Source: Streptomyces gelaticus
GTDB lineage: Bacteria; Actinomycetota; Actinomycetes; Streptomycetales; Streptomycetaceae
Assembly (NCBI RefSeq): GCF_014649535.1
Contig: NZ_BMTF01000013.1
Location: 1 to 64,000 of the forward strand
Length of the DNA stretch: 64,000 nt
Direction: 5' to 3'
Numbering within the stretch: position 1 is the first letter of the stretch; the number at the start of each line of letters is the position of its first letter. The notes beneath the pieces were generated by a model. It was not told where the DNA came from, searched no databases, and was given only the letters and a program-made list of their open reading frames with translations. Shown here in pieces: positions 16,278 through 24,731 of the stretch. The translations under genes and the position numbers were made by a program.

Positions 16278-19100
16278 GTGTCCGTCTTCAACAAGCTCAT
16301 GCGTGCAGGCGAAGGCAAGATCCTGCGCAAACTGCACCGCATCGCGGACCAGGTCAGCTCCATCGAAGAGGACTTCGTCACCCTCTCCGACGCCGAGCTG
16401 CGGGCGCTCACCGACGAGTACAAGGAACGGTACGCGGACGGCGAGAGCCTGGACGACCTGCTCCCCGAAGCATTCGCGACCGTCCGTGAGGCCGCCAAGC
16501 GGGTCCTCGGACAGCGCCACTACGACGTTCAGATGATGGGCGGCGCAGCCCTCCACCTCGGCTACGTGGCCGAGATGAAGACCGGCGAGGGCAAGACCCT
16601 GGTCGGCACCCTGCCCGCGTATCTCAACGCGCTCTCCGGCAAGGGCGTGCACCTGATCACGGTCAACGACTACCTGGCCGAGCGCGACTCCGAACTGACG
16701 GGCCGCGTCCACAAGTTCCTGGGCCTGACCGTCGGCTGCATCGTCGCCAACATGACGCCGGCCCAGCGTCGTGAGCAGTACGCCTGCGACATCACGTACG
16801 GCACGAACAACGAGTTCGGCTTCGACTACCTCCGCGACAACATGGCGTGGTCGGCCGACGAGCTCGTCCAGCGCGGCCACAACTTCGCCGTGGTCGACGA
16901 GGTCGACTCGATCCTCGTCGACGAGGCCCGTACGCCGCTGATCATCTCCGGCCCGGCCGACCAGGCCACCAAGTGGTACGGCGACTTCGCCAAGCTGGTC
17001 ACGCGGCTGACCAAGGGCGAGGCGGGCAACCCGCTCAAGGGCATCGAGGAGACCGGCGACTACGAGGTCGACGAGAAGAAGCGGACCGTCGCCATCCATG
17101 AGTCCGGTGTCTCGAAGGTCGAGGACTGGCTCGGTATCGAGAACCTCTACGAGTCGGTGAACACCCCGCTCGTCGGGTACCTCAACAACGCGATCAAGGC
17201 CAAGGAACTCTTCAAGAAGGACAAGGACTACGTCGTCATCGACGGCGAAGTCATGATCGTCGACGAGCACACCGGCCGTATCCTCGCCGGCCGCCGCTAC
17301 AACGAGGGCATGCATCAGGCGATCGAGGCGAAGGAAGGGGTGGACATCAAGGACGAGAACCAGACCCTCGCCACGATCACCCTGCAGAACTTCTTCCGCC
17401 TCTACGACAAGCTCTCCGGCATGACCGGTACCGCGATGACCGAGGCCGCCGAGTTCCACCAGATCTACAAGCTCGGCGTGGTGCCGATCCCGACCAACCG
17501 GCCGATGGTCCGGGCCGACCAGTCGGACCTGATCTACCGCACCGAGGTCGCGAAGTTCGCCGCGGTCGTCGACGACATCGCCGAGAAGCACGAGAAGGGC
17601 CAGCCGATCCTCGTCGGCACCACCTCGGTCGAGAAGTCCGAGTACCTCTCGCAGCAGCTCTCCAAGCGCGGTGTCCAGCACGAGGTCCTCAACGCCAAGC
17701 AGCACGACCGTGAGGCGACGATCGTCGCCCAGGCCGGCCGCAAGGGCGCGGTCACGGTCGCGACGAACATGGCCGGACGAGGCACCGACATCAAGCTCGG
17801 CGGCAACCCCGACGACCTCGCCGAGGCGGAGCTGCGCCAGCGCGGCCTCGACCCCGTCGAGCACGTCGAGGAGTGGGCGGCCGCGCTGCCCGCCGCGCTG
17901 GAGAAGGCCGAGCAGGCCGTGAGGGCGGAGTTCGAAGAGGTCAAGGAGCTCGGCGGGCTGTACGTCCTGGGCACCGAGCGGCATGAGTCGCGGCGTATCG
18001 ACAATCAGCTGCGCGGTCGTTCCGGCCGTCAGGGTGACCCGGGCGAGTCCCGCTTCTACCTGTCGCTCGGCGACGACCTGATGCGGCTGTTCAAGGCGCA
18101 GATGGTCGAGCGCGTCATGTCGATGGCCAATGTGCCGGACGATGTGCCGATCGAGAACAAGATGGTGACGCGGGCGATCGCGTCGGCGCAGTCGCAGGTC
18201 GAGCAGCAGAACTTCGAGACGCGGAAGAACGTCCTGAAGTACGACGAGGTGCTCAACCGGCAGCGTGAGGTCATCTACGGCGAGCGCCGCCGGGTCCTGG
18301 AGGGCGAGGATCTGCAGGACCAGATCCGTCACTTCATGGACGACACGATCGACGACTACATCCGCCAGGAGACTGCCGAGGGCTTCGCGGAGGAGTGGGA
18401 CCTGGACCGGCTGTGGGGCGCGTTCAAGCAGCTCTACCCGGTGAAGGTCACCGTCGACGAGCTGGAGGACGCGGCCGGCGACCGGGCCGGGATCACGGCC
18501 GAGTTCATCGGCGAGTCCATCAAGGACGACATTCACGAGCAGTACGACGCGCGCGAGAAGCAGCTCGGCTCGGACATCATGCGTGAGCTGGAGCGACGTG
18601 TGGTGCTGTCCGTCCTGGACCGCAAGTGGCGTGAGCACCTCTACGAGATGGACTACCTCCAGGAGGGCATCGGCCTCCGTGCCATGGCGCAGAAGGACCC
18701 GCTGGTCGAGTACCAGCGCGAGGGCTTCGACATGTTCAACGCCATGATGGAGGGCATCAAGGAGGAGTCCGTCGGCTACCTGTTCAACCTGGAGGTCCAG
18801 GTCGAGCAGCAGGTCGAGGAGGTGCCGGTGCAGGACGAGGCGGCCGGGCGGACCTCGCTGGCCAAGGAGGACGCCGTGCCGGCGGCGCGTCCGGAGATCC
18901 GGGCCAAGGGGCTCGATGCTCCGCAGCGTCCGGACCGGCTGCACTTCTCCGCTCCCACGGTGGACGGGGAGGGCGGGGTCGTCGAGGGCGACTTCTCCAA
19001 CGGGGACGGTACGACCGGGTCCGGGTCGGACGGGTTGACCCGGGCGGAGCGGCGCAAGGCCCAGAAGAGTGGTGGGGGCGGGCGGCGTCGTAAGAAGTAG
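16278..19100 (+). CDS. secA: Preprotein translocase ATPase SecA
   Basis: 940 residues. SecA drives post-translational export through SecYEG. Walker [10 protein letters not shown] (about 99-107), [13 protein letters not shown] (about 207-219), the preprotein-crosslinking domain, the second nucleotide-binding fold with [11 protein letters not shown], and the helical scaffold are all present. The C-terminus ends in a basic tail and lacks the zinc-binding CxCxSGxxxxxC SEC-C motif, as is usual for actinobacterial SecA1. The GTG start has AAGGAG 12 nt upstream. It is the only secA in the window; from context it is the essential housekeeping copy. Confidence 0.98.
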   Translation: MSVFNKLMRAGEGKILRKLHRIADQVSSIEEDFVTLSDAELRALTDEYKERYADGESLDDLLPEAFATVREAAKRVLGQRHYDVQMMGGAALHLGYVAEMKTGEGKTLVGTLPAYLNALSGKGVHLITVNDYLAERDSELTGRVHKFLGLTVGCIVANMTPAQRREQYACDITYGTNNEFGFDYLRDNMAWSADELVQRGHNFAVVDEVDSILVDEARTPLIISGPADQATKWYGDFAKLVTRLTKGEAGNPLKGIEETGDYEVDEKKRTVAIHESGVSKVEDWLGIENLYESVNTPLVGYLNNAIKAKELFKKDKDYVVIDGEVMIVDEHTGRILAGRRYNEGMHQAIEAKEGVDIKDENQTLATITLQNFFRLYDKLSGMTGTAMTEAAEFHQIYKLGVVPIPTNRPMVRADQSDLIYRTEVAKFAAVVDDIAEKHEKGQPILVGTTSVEKSEYLSQQLSKRGVQHEVLNAKQHDREATIVAQAGRKGAVTVATNMAGRGTDIKLGGNPDDLAEAELRQRGLDPVEHVEEWAAALPAALEKAEQAVRAEFEEVKELGGLYVLGTERHESRRIDNQLRGRSGRQGDPGESRFYLSLGDDLMRLFKAQMVERVMSMANVPDDVPIENKMVTRAIASAQSQVEQQNFETRKNVLKYDEVLNRQREVIYGERRRVLEGEDLQDQIRHFMDDTIDDYIRQETAEGFAEEWDLDRLWGAFKQLYPVKVTVDELEDAAGDRAGITAEFIGESIKDDIHEQYDAREKQLGSDIMRELERRVVLSVLDRKWREHLYEMDYLQEGIGLRAMAQKDPLVEYQREGFDMFNAMMEGIKEESVGYLFNLEVQVEQQVEEVPVQDEAAGRTSLAKEDAVPAARPEIRAKGLDAPQRPDRLHFSAPTVDGEGGVVEGDFSNGDGTTGSGSDGLTRAERRKAQKSGGGGRRRKK

Positions 19101-19190
19101 CCGGGGCGGTAGCGGCAGGCGGTAGAGGGCGCGGGTGCCGGTGACGTCTTTGGACGTCATTGCGGTGGTCGGGCTGTAGTGGGGTTGTAG

Positions 19191-19240
19191 CCGGGGTCGG
19201 ACGCGTGGTTTGGGCGTCCGGCCCCGGTGCTTTGTTTTGT
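19191..19240 (+). terminator. Terminator of secA
   Basis: A 14-bp perfect stem (19191-19204 with 19214-19227), 9-nt loop and a T-rich tail (tgctttgtttt), 90 bp after the secA stop. Confidence 0.85.
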
Positions 19241-19620
19241 GGCGTGTGGCGTGTGGCGTGTGGGGGGCGTGGCCTGTGCGGTGTGGGGCTGGGGTGGCCG
19301 GCGTGGGTGGGGTCGAGGTGAAGATGGTGGGCTGAGGTGGGTTGGCGGAGGCCGGAGGGGCCGTTGCGACCTGAGGCGGGCGGGAGGGGCCCAAGGCGGG
19401 CGGGGAGGTCTATTGGGGGCGATGGGCCGATGGGGGCTGGGAGGGGCTTGGAGGGGGCTGAAGGGGCTGGAGCGTCGAGGACGGGAGGTTGCGGTGGCTG
19501 GTTGAGCTGGGAGGGCTGGAGTGGGCTCCCGTTCGTGCGCCGGCCGAGTTCCAGTTGGAGAGCATGGCGGCGGCGGTCCCTTTCCACTGTGTGGTGGTGA
19601 CGACCCGGCGTACGCCCCCG
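19238..19620. other. G-rich spacer with short tandem repeats
   Basis: No gene is seen. The stretch opens with about 3.5 copies of a 7-bp repeat (gtggcgt, about 19239-19265). After that the plus strand is markedly G-skewed, with many GGG to GGGGG runs at 19350-19475, so it could form G-quadruplexes. Open frames here have no recognisable content. Confidence 0.55.
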
Positions 19621-20105
19621 GACCGACGGGCTTGGTGGACCTCTTCACGGTCCACACCCAGTGGATCAGGACCGAGTTCCGCCGCGCTGTCGCGCCCTTC
19701 GTCTCCGCGGCGGAGGGAGGAGACGACGGGGCGGGCCGGCCGCGAGACCCTGGCGGTCGAGGCCGTCGGCAGACGGGTCGAGGTCCGGGTCCCCGCGTCG
19801 CCGGGCGTGCGGCGGGTGTGACCGGAACCGGGAGGCGCGCGCGGGGTCAGGCGTCGCCCCGGCAGCCGCGGGGCGGGCTCCGTCGTCCCGGGCGACACGG
19901 CGGCCTCCCCGATGCGGGGCACGATCGTCAAGGTCGCCGTCGGGGAGGGCGCGACGGTCGCGGCGGGTGACCTCGTAGTCGTTCCGGCAGCGATGAAGAG
20001 GGAGCAGCCCTCGCCGCTCACAAGGCCGGAGCGGCCGTCGGTCTCCTGGTCCGGCCCGGTGCGGAGCTCACCGCCGACGCCGCGATCTTCGCCATCAAGG
20101 AGTGA
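19606..20105 (+). pseudogene. Decayed C-terminal end of an acetyl/propionyl-CoA carboxylase alpha subunit
   Basis: Three pieces in changing frames match, in order, the C-terminus of biotin-carboxylase/BCCP fusion subunits. VDLFTVHTQWIRTEF lies near 19632-19676. RETLAVEAVGRRVEVRV follows near 19735 in the next frame. Then comes a biotinyl domain, SPMRGTIVKVAVGEGATVAAGDLVVV with AMKR, at about 19907-19998. A TGA at 19819-19821 interrupts the second piece. A one-base loss near 20008 shifts the last piece, AHKAGAAVGLLVRPGAELT, into another frame that ends at 20105. The biotin-accepting Lys survives but the usual AMKM is AMKR. No ATP-grasp domain is left. It is a relic. Confidence 0.8.
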
Positions 20106-20194
20106 GGCGGTGGGGTCGGGCGGCTGGAAAGGGCGGGGCTGGGGCTCGGGAACGGAGACGTGCTTCTGGGCCCGTTGGTCTGCGTTGCTTGAGA

Positions 20195-20241
20195 AGAAGA
20201 GCGGGAGCCCGGGGTCTCCGGTCCCGGGCTCCCGCTCTTCT
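20195..20241 (+). terminator. Long perfect hairpin after the carboxylase relic
   Basis: A 19-bp perfect inverted repeat (20195-20213 with 20223-20241) around a 9-nt loop, 90 bp downstream of the relic. It is probably the relic's surviving terminator and could also stop transcription from the GNAT gene converging from the right. Confidence 0.75.
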
Positions 20242-20337
20242 CCTTGCGGCGGAAGGCCGGAAGCAATAGCGGTTGTGCGGTCGTTGTACAGCGAAGCTCG
20301 AGCGCGTGCCACCAAGGTTCGAGCGGGTGTGCAGGCG

Positions 20338-20814
20338 TCAGTCGGACAAGGCGAGAACGACCTCGTCAATCTCCTCGCCGCGAGCGTTCGCGAAGCCTCG
20401 CTCGTTGCGGGTCACCACGAATCCACACTTCTCCAGGACACGTATGGAACCGGCGTTGTCCGCAGCCGCACGGGCATACAGCGGGCGCTCCGGTAGGACA
20501 CCGAGCAGCTCTCGCAACGCGGCGGTCGCCGCTCCACAGCCCCAGTACTCACGCCCGATCCAGTACGTGGTCTCGCGCTCCTCGGGCGGGCCGAACACCG
20601 CGACGTGGCCGACGACCTCCCCGTTCTCGCCGACGGCAGTGCGCATGATGACCCCCGGATCGTGGCGGACCCGCGCCCAGTGTGCGTCGAACGAGGCACG
20701 GTCCGACGGGTCGTCGGCAGTGAACGCGGCCATCCGCACCCCCTCAGGATCGTTCATCTGAGCGAAGAAGATCCCCAGGTCGCCGTCTTGCACTTCTCGC
20801 AGCGTGACGTCCAT
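20338..20814 (-). CDS. GNAT family N-acetyltransferase
   Basis: 158 residues. Starts MDVTLREVQDGDLGIFF and has a GNAT core with VVGHVAVFGPPEERETTYWIG, acetyl-CoA loop REYWGCGAATAALREL (about 88-105) and NAGSIRVLEKCGFVVTRNE near the C-terminus. The loop has WGCGAATAA where the classical motif is RGxGxA, a common variant in this RimJ-like branch. The substrate is unknown. The ATG at 20814 has GGAGG 5 nt upstream and beats an ATG at 20868. It sits between the carboxylase relic and the transposase relic. Confidence 0.87.
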   Translation of the reverse strand: MDVTLREVQDGDLGIFFAQMNDPEGVRMAAFTADDPSDRASFDAHWARVRHDPGVIMRTAVGENGEVVGHVAVFGPPEERETTYWIGREYWGCGAATAALRELLGVLPERPLYARAAADNAGSIRVLEKCGFVVTRNERGFANARGEEIDEVVLALSD

Positions 20815-20971
20815 CAGAACCTCCAGGTAGTGAGCTTGAAAGATCGCGCCAGGGCGCTCGATGAGCATCGCGAACCGCTATCACCACGAACAGCGATGTG
20901 CCACCACAGACCGAGAGCTGCTCAGGCTTCGGTGGCACGCGGGCAAGTTCTGATGCCGCGGGACAACGCGT

Positions 20972-21636
20972 TCGGTGATCGTGGGCGATGAGTGAGCGCT
21001 TGACGGGCCGGCCGGCCTTGTCGTTGTGCCGGATTGCCGGGGTCAGGGCGAGGATGCGGGACAGAACCCGGACCATGACTCCGGCCGGGCTCTTGCCGCC
21101 GTGTCGCTCCAGGTCGAGCCGGCCTTCGAAGGTCTGGTTCATCAACTCGATGACCTGGCGCAGGGGCTCGAACAGGTGCGCTCCGGCCCGCTCGGGTTCG
21201 CCTCGCGTAGCGTTTCGCGTTCGTCGGCCTTCGCGCCGGTGAGCGCGAACAGCACGTGGTCTCACGCGCACAGCCGCAGCTGACCGGCGTGGAGTCGACC
21301 ACCCCCACGTCGTCGCTGCACAGGCTTGTGTCCCCGGCGAGGATGCGGATCATGTTTGTGAGCAGGGACGATGCGGCCCGCAGACGCTTGTTGCAGCCGG
21401 ACTGGCCGGCCGGGCAGACAAGGGAACAGGTGCCGGAAGTCCCGTCCTGCCCGGTGCAGTCGGCGCCGCTCGGAGGTGTGGCCGAGCAGTGCCGACAACA
21501 CCGCGAGCGTGAGGAGCTCCGCGTCGCTGAGCGTGGGCACAGTCCCGGCCGCAGGCCGGGCGGGCAGCAGCCACGGCGAAGCCTGCAACGCATCGTCGAT
21601 CCGGACCGTTGCGAGGGCGCCCAGGTTTGCCTTCAC
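20972..21636 (-). pseudogene. Degenerate IS982-like transposase
   Basis: Minus-strand pieces in different frames match a DDE transposase of the IS982 type. The N-terminus reads TVRIDDALQASPWLLPARP and LSDAELLTLAVLSALLGHTSE (21600-21470). CNKRLRAASSLLTNMIRILAGDTSL and VVDSTPVSCG, which holds a DDE-region Asp, follow in a second frame (about 21410-21290). LFALTGAKADERETLRE lies near 21250-21195. The C-terminus, EPERAGAHLFEPLRQVIELMNQTFEG to KRSLIAHDH, lies in yet another frame. Two stretches of the middle are missing. It cannot encode an active enzyme. No terminal inverted repeats were identified. Confidence 0.82.
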
Positions 21637-21753
21637 ACACTGACCGTGGACGCCCTCGCGTCATGTCCGCAGGCGATGCCTCGGACTCGTTCATCCAGTG
21701 CCGCCCGTCTCGCTCTCCTGCCCGGACCTGTTCTGACCTGCCCGGTTCTGGGT

Positions 21754-22182
21754 CTAGCGGGTCGGGGTCGGTTGCGGGCGTTCGTTGCCGAGTTCCACTG
21801 CTGCGCAGCGCCAGCGGAGGTCGGTGCCCTGTTCCAGGCGGAAGGCCATGGCCCGTACCTGTTCGCCCGCCGCGATGCTGGCGCATGCCTCCACCACCCC
21901 GGGAGCCGGCTGGGCGCCGTGGCACATGCGGATGACGGGGCGGGCGCCGCGGGCCCGCAGTGGGGTGCGGGGGGCCAGTTCGGCCAGTTGGTCGTAGGCA
22001 TCGCCGATGGTGTGGCCGAGCATCCAGTGCACCGGGCGCTGGCCGCTCAGGACCGCCAGGAGGCGCTCGGCGAACCAGTGGTGCGGGCGTACGCGCCGGG
22101 GAGTCCGTGTGCGCTGCGGCGGTACGGTTTCGGGCCTGCGCTGGTCGCGTCGTCCAGTGGGCCGGGTCCTGTTCGTGCTCAT
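21754..22182 (-). CDS. Rv3235 family protein (DUF6459)
   Basis: 142 residues. After a basic, probably disordered N-terminus of ~30, the conserved region reads PHHWFAERLLAVLSGQRPVHWML, HTIGDAYDQLAEL and ARPVIRMCHGAQPAPGVVEACASI, then RAMAFRLEQGTDLRWRCAAVELG. This pattern marks the Rv3235/DUF6459 family, whose function is unknown; Rv3235 in Mycobacterium tuberculosis also lies close to secA1 and mtrAB. The gene appears intact although the 5' neighbour is a transposase wreck. No signal peptide or TM helix. Confidence 0.82.
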   Translation of the reverse strand: MSTNRTRPTGRRDQRRPETVPPQRTRTPRRVRPHHWFAERLLAVLSGQRPVHWMLGHTIGDAYDQLAELAPRTPLRARGARPVIRMCHGAQPAPGVVEACASIAAGEQVRAMAFRLEQGTDLRWRCAAVELGNERPQPTPTR

Positions 22183-22472
22183 CGATCATCGCCCCCGTGC
22201 TTCAGAGGCCCGGCGAATACCGGGCGGTAACTTCTGCTGGGGACCTTCTACGGCGACGGCCGAGGCGGCCGCAAGGGGCGGCGGGTGCCCGAAGCGATCG
22301 GGAGGAATCACCTATCCGGGTGATGTGCCCGGTGCCGGGCGGGGCGTGCGGCGGGCGCAGGGAGGGTGAGGGGCGGTTGCCGGGTGGACGGAGCGGTGTC
22401 GGTGCACGTGACCCCAAAGGGGGACGTCACACGTATCCTGAGGGCGTCTCCGACTACGAAAGCGACCCGGCC
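22183..22472. other. Divergent intergenic region, Rv3235-family / DUF6912 genes
   Basis: A 290-bp gap with no gene. A possible -10 (TATCCT at 22434-22439) would give the DUF6912 gene a leader of about 27 nt. A short hairpin (cccggcgaataccggg) lies near 22209. Nothing else could be assigned. Confidence 0.35.
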
Positions 22473-22979
22473 ATGCGCGTGTACGTCCCTCTGACCCTGT
22501 CCGGTCTCGCAGCGGCGCACCGGGCGGGCGAGATCGGCCCCGGACCGCTCACCGCCTACGCGGTGACCCCCGCGCTGCGCGAGTGGTACGTCTCGGACGA
22601 CATCGAGGAGCTGGAGTACGCGGCGCTCAACCGGGCCGCCTCCGCCTCGCTCCGCATGATCGCGCAGAACCCCGACGCGGTCCGCAGGCGCGTCGTCGTG
22701 GCCGTCGAGGTGCCGGACGGGGCGGCCGTCGCGGACCCGGACCACGGCTTCGACCCGTCCTCGCTCGGCGAGGTGCGGATCGCCGCTCCCGTGGCGCTCG
22801 CCAAGGCCGCCGCGGTGCACGTCGACGCGGACGACGCGACGAAGGACGTCACGGCCGCGGCCGCGGCGCTGGGCGCGGCGGACCACGGTGACGACGACGC
22901 GCAGTTCACCGTGGACGGCGCCGAGGACCACGAGCTGCTGTGGTTCGGCATCCAGGAGATCCCGAATCTGCTCGGCTGA
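22473..22979 (+). CDS. DUF6912 family protein
   Basis: 168 residues starting MRVYVPLTLSGLAAAHRAGEIGP. The family signature includes AYAVTPALREWYVSDDIEELEYAALNRAA and, at the C-terminus, DHELLWFGIQEIPNLL. DUF6912 proteins are small soluble actinobacterial proteins of unknown function. The ATG at 22473 is the first that yields the conserved MRVYVPLT start. No signal peptide or TM helix is seen. The next gene, a HAD hydrolase, starts 47 bp downstream with its own likely promoter. Confidence 0.85.
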   Translation: MRVYVPLTLSGLAAAHRAGEIGPGPLTAYAVTPALREWYVSDDIEELEYAALNRAASASLRMIAQNPDAVRRRVVVAVEVPDGAAVADPDHGFDPSSLGEVRIAAPVALAKAAAVHVDADDATKDVTAAAAALGAADHGDDDAQFTVDGAEDHELLWFGIQEIPNLLG

Positions 22980-23014
22980 AGGGGCGAGTTCGAACGGGCG
23001 TCGTAGGCGGCGGG

Positions 23015-23026
23015 TACTTTCTACGC
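23015..23026 (+). promoter_or_regulatory. Candidate -10 for leaderless HAD-hydrolase mRNA
   Basis: TACTTT at 23015-23020 ends 6 nt before the ATG at 23027; no Shine-Dalgarno sequence lies in between. Confidence 0.45.
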
Positions 23027-23698
23027 ATGGGTACGCACCGGAAGCACCGCACTCATCTGGTCTGGGACTGGAACGGCACACTGCTCGACGACAACGAAGC
23101 GGTCGTCGGCGCGACGAACGCCGCGTTCGGCGAGGTCGGCCTGGAGCCGATCACGCTTGAGCAGTACCGCGAGATGTACTGCATCCCCATCCCCCGCTTC
23201 TACGAACGGCTGATGGGCAGGCTGCCCACGGAGGCCGAGTGGGAGCGGATGGACGGGATCTTCCACCGGTACTACACCGAGAAGCGGGCCGCCTGCGGGC
23301 TCACCCGAGGCGCCGAGGAGCTGCTTGCGCAGTGGCAGCTGGCCGGGCGCAGCCAGTCCCTCCTGAGCATGTACGGACACGACCAGCTGGTCCCCACGGT
23401 GCGGGGGTACGGCATCGAGCGGCGCTTCGTGCGGGTCGACGGGCGCACCGGGCCGTCCGGCGGCAGCAAGGCCCGGCACATGGAGCGGCACATCGCCGCG
23501 CTGGACGGGATATCCGCGGAGTACACGGTGGTCATCGGCGATGCGGTGGACGACGCCGTGGCCGCGGCCCATGTCGGTGCGAAGGCCGTGCTCTATACCG
23601 GGGGATCGCACAGCAGGGCCAGCCTGGAGGCGGCCGGGGTGCCGGTGGTGGACAGTCTGGCCGAGGCCGCGCAGCTCGCCGAGGAGATCGCCGGGTAG
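23027..23698 (+). CDS. HAD family hydrolase
   Basis: 223 residues, phosphoglycolate-phosphatase-like subclass I. Motif I is VWDWNGTLLDD (about residues 9-19), with the nucleophile Asp but Asn in place of the usual second Asp of DxD. A helical cap follows, motif II lies around LLSMYGH, motif III Lys near GGSKARHM, and motif IV is VVIGDAVDDAVAA (about 167-179). It probably dephosphorylates a small phosphorylated metabolite; the Asn at the acid/base position could alter catalysis. The substrate is unknown. It converges with the DJ-1/PfpI gene. Confidence 0.88.
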   Translation: MGTHRKHRTHLVWDWNGTLLDDNEAVVGATNAAFGEVGLEPITLEQYREMYCIPIPRFYERLMGRLPTEAEWERMDGIFHRYYTEKRAACGLTRGAEELLAQWQLAGRSQSLLSMYGHDQLVPTVRGYGIERRFVRVDGRTGPSGGSKARHMERHIAALDGISAEYTVVIGDAVDDAVAAAHVGAKAVLYTGGSHSRASLEAAGVPVVDSLAEAAQLAEEIAG

Positions 23699-23772
23699 GG
23701 AACGCCGGACGGGGATCGCCGGGCAGAAGAGGCGCAGAAGGAGCAGGGGAGGGCCCGGCGCGGAGCGCCGCG

Positions 23773-24342
23773 TCAGGTGGTCACCGGGGCCTTCGTGCGG
23801 AGGACCTTCAGGAATTCGCGCATCCACGCCGAGTGGTCCGGCCATGCCCGGGACGAGACCAGGGTGCCGTCGACCACCACCTCGTGGTCCTCGAAGGTGG
23901 CGCCCGTCGACTGCATGTCGAGCTCCAGCGCGGGATAGGCGGTGACGTGCCGGCCGGCCAGCGCGCCGACCGCCGCCGTCATCAGCGGGCCGTGGCAGAT
24001 CTGGGCCACCGGTCGGTCCGAGTCGAAGAAGGCCTTGAGGAGCTTGCGCAGCTCGGCGTCGTTGCGCAGATACTCGGGCGCCCGTCCTCCCGGGACGACC
24101 AGTGCCACGTAGTCCCCGGGGTCGACCTCGGAGAAGGCCAGGTCGGCGGGCCAGGTGTAGCCGGGCTTCTCGGTGTACGTGTCGAAGCCGGGCTCGAAGT
24201 CGTGGACCACGAAGCGGAGCGTCTTGCGGGCGGGGGCCGCGATATGGACGTCGTAGCCCTCCTCGCGCAGCCGCTGGTACGGATAGAGGACTTCCAGGGA
24301 CTCGGCGGCGTCGCCGGTGACGATCAGGATCTTCGGTGCCAT
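23773..24342 (-). CDS. DJ-1/PfpI family protein
   Basis: 189 residues. Starts MAPKILIVTGDAAESLEVLYPYQRLREEGYDV, then VDPGDYVALVVPGGRAPEYLR, the nucleophile-elbow Cys in RPVAQICHGPLMTAA (about residue 110) and a C-terminal WPDHSAWMREFLKVL. Members act as cysteine proteases, glyoxalases/deglycases or stress chaperones; the PfpI-like length and motifs do not settle which. The ATG at 24342 gives the conserved N-terminus. It converges with the HAD gene and is divergent from gdhB. Confidence 0.9.
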   Translation of the reverse strand: MAPKILIVTGDAAESLEVLYPYQRLREEGYDVHIAAPARKTLRFVVHDFEPGFDTYTEKPGYTWPADLAFSEVDPGDYVALVVPGGRAPEYLRNDAELRKLLKAFFDSDRPVAQICHGPLMTAAVGALAGRHVTAYPALELDMQSTGATFEDHEVVVDGTLVSSRAWPDHSAWMREFLKVLRTKAPVTT

Positions 24343-24731
24343 GGCGGGGCTCCCACGGTTCGTCGGCCTGTTCCGACTACCAGAGTGCGGCAATACGGAC
24401 CCGCGCGCTGTCCAGAGTGTCAAAGTTCGGGCTCATCTTTTTACACAAACGGCTCGTGACGGTCACGGGGGCGGGCGATATAGCCTGGACCCCGTGATCA
24501 GCGCGATACGCCTTGGGGGCAGTGAAGCCCCCGGCCTGCGCCCGGAGTGCCACCGCACCCGGGCCTTCGCTGATTCCCGCAGCCCGGTCCGACTGCCGAA
24601 AATGGCCAATACGGCCCCGGGCGTCTCTCATAGCGGCATAGCGTCGACTCAGACCGGAAACCCCGTGTCGTGGCGGTACGTCGTCTTTTTCACCTACGTC
24701 TCGCAACGGCGCGCGACAGGAGCCAGAGGAC
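24343..24731 (+). promoter_or_regulatory. Leader region of gdhB with palindrome, -10 and possible leader ORF
   Basis: This 389-bp gap holds a perfect palindrome CGTGAC-G-GTCACG at 24455-24467, and 13 bp further a TAGCCT box (24481-24486). A GTG at 24494 lies 7 nt after that box and opens a 99-codon frame that runs past the gdhB ATG to 24793 in another frame. The palindrome lies where a -35 would be, so it could be an operator. Whether the leader frame is translated is unknown. Confidence 0.4.

Noticed and set aside
16275-19394. A 1,039-codon open frame antisense to secA
   Set aside because: Shadow of a codon-biased gene; no recognisable domain, and the sense frame is SecA from end to end.
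20195-20241. The long hairpin as a terminal inverted repeat of the nearby insertion sequence
   Set aside because: Its arms face each other 9 nt apart and both lie on one side of the transposase relic, so it is a terminator-type hairpin.
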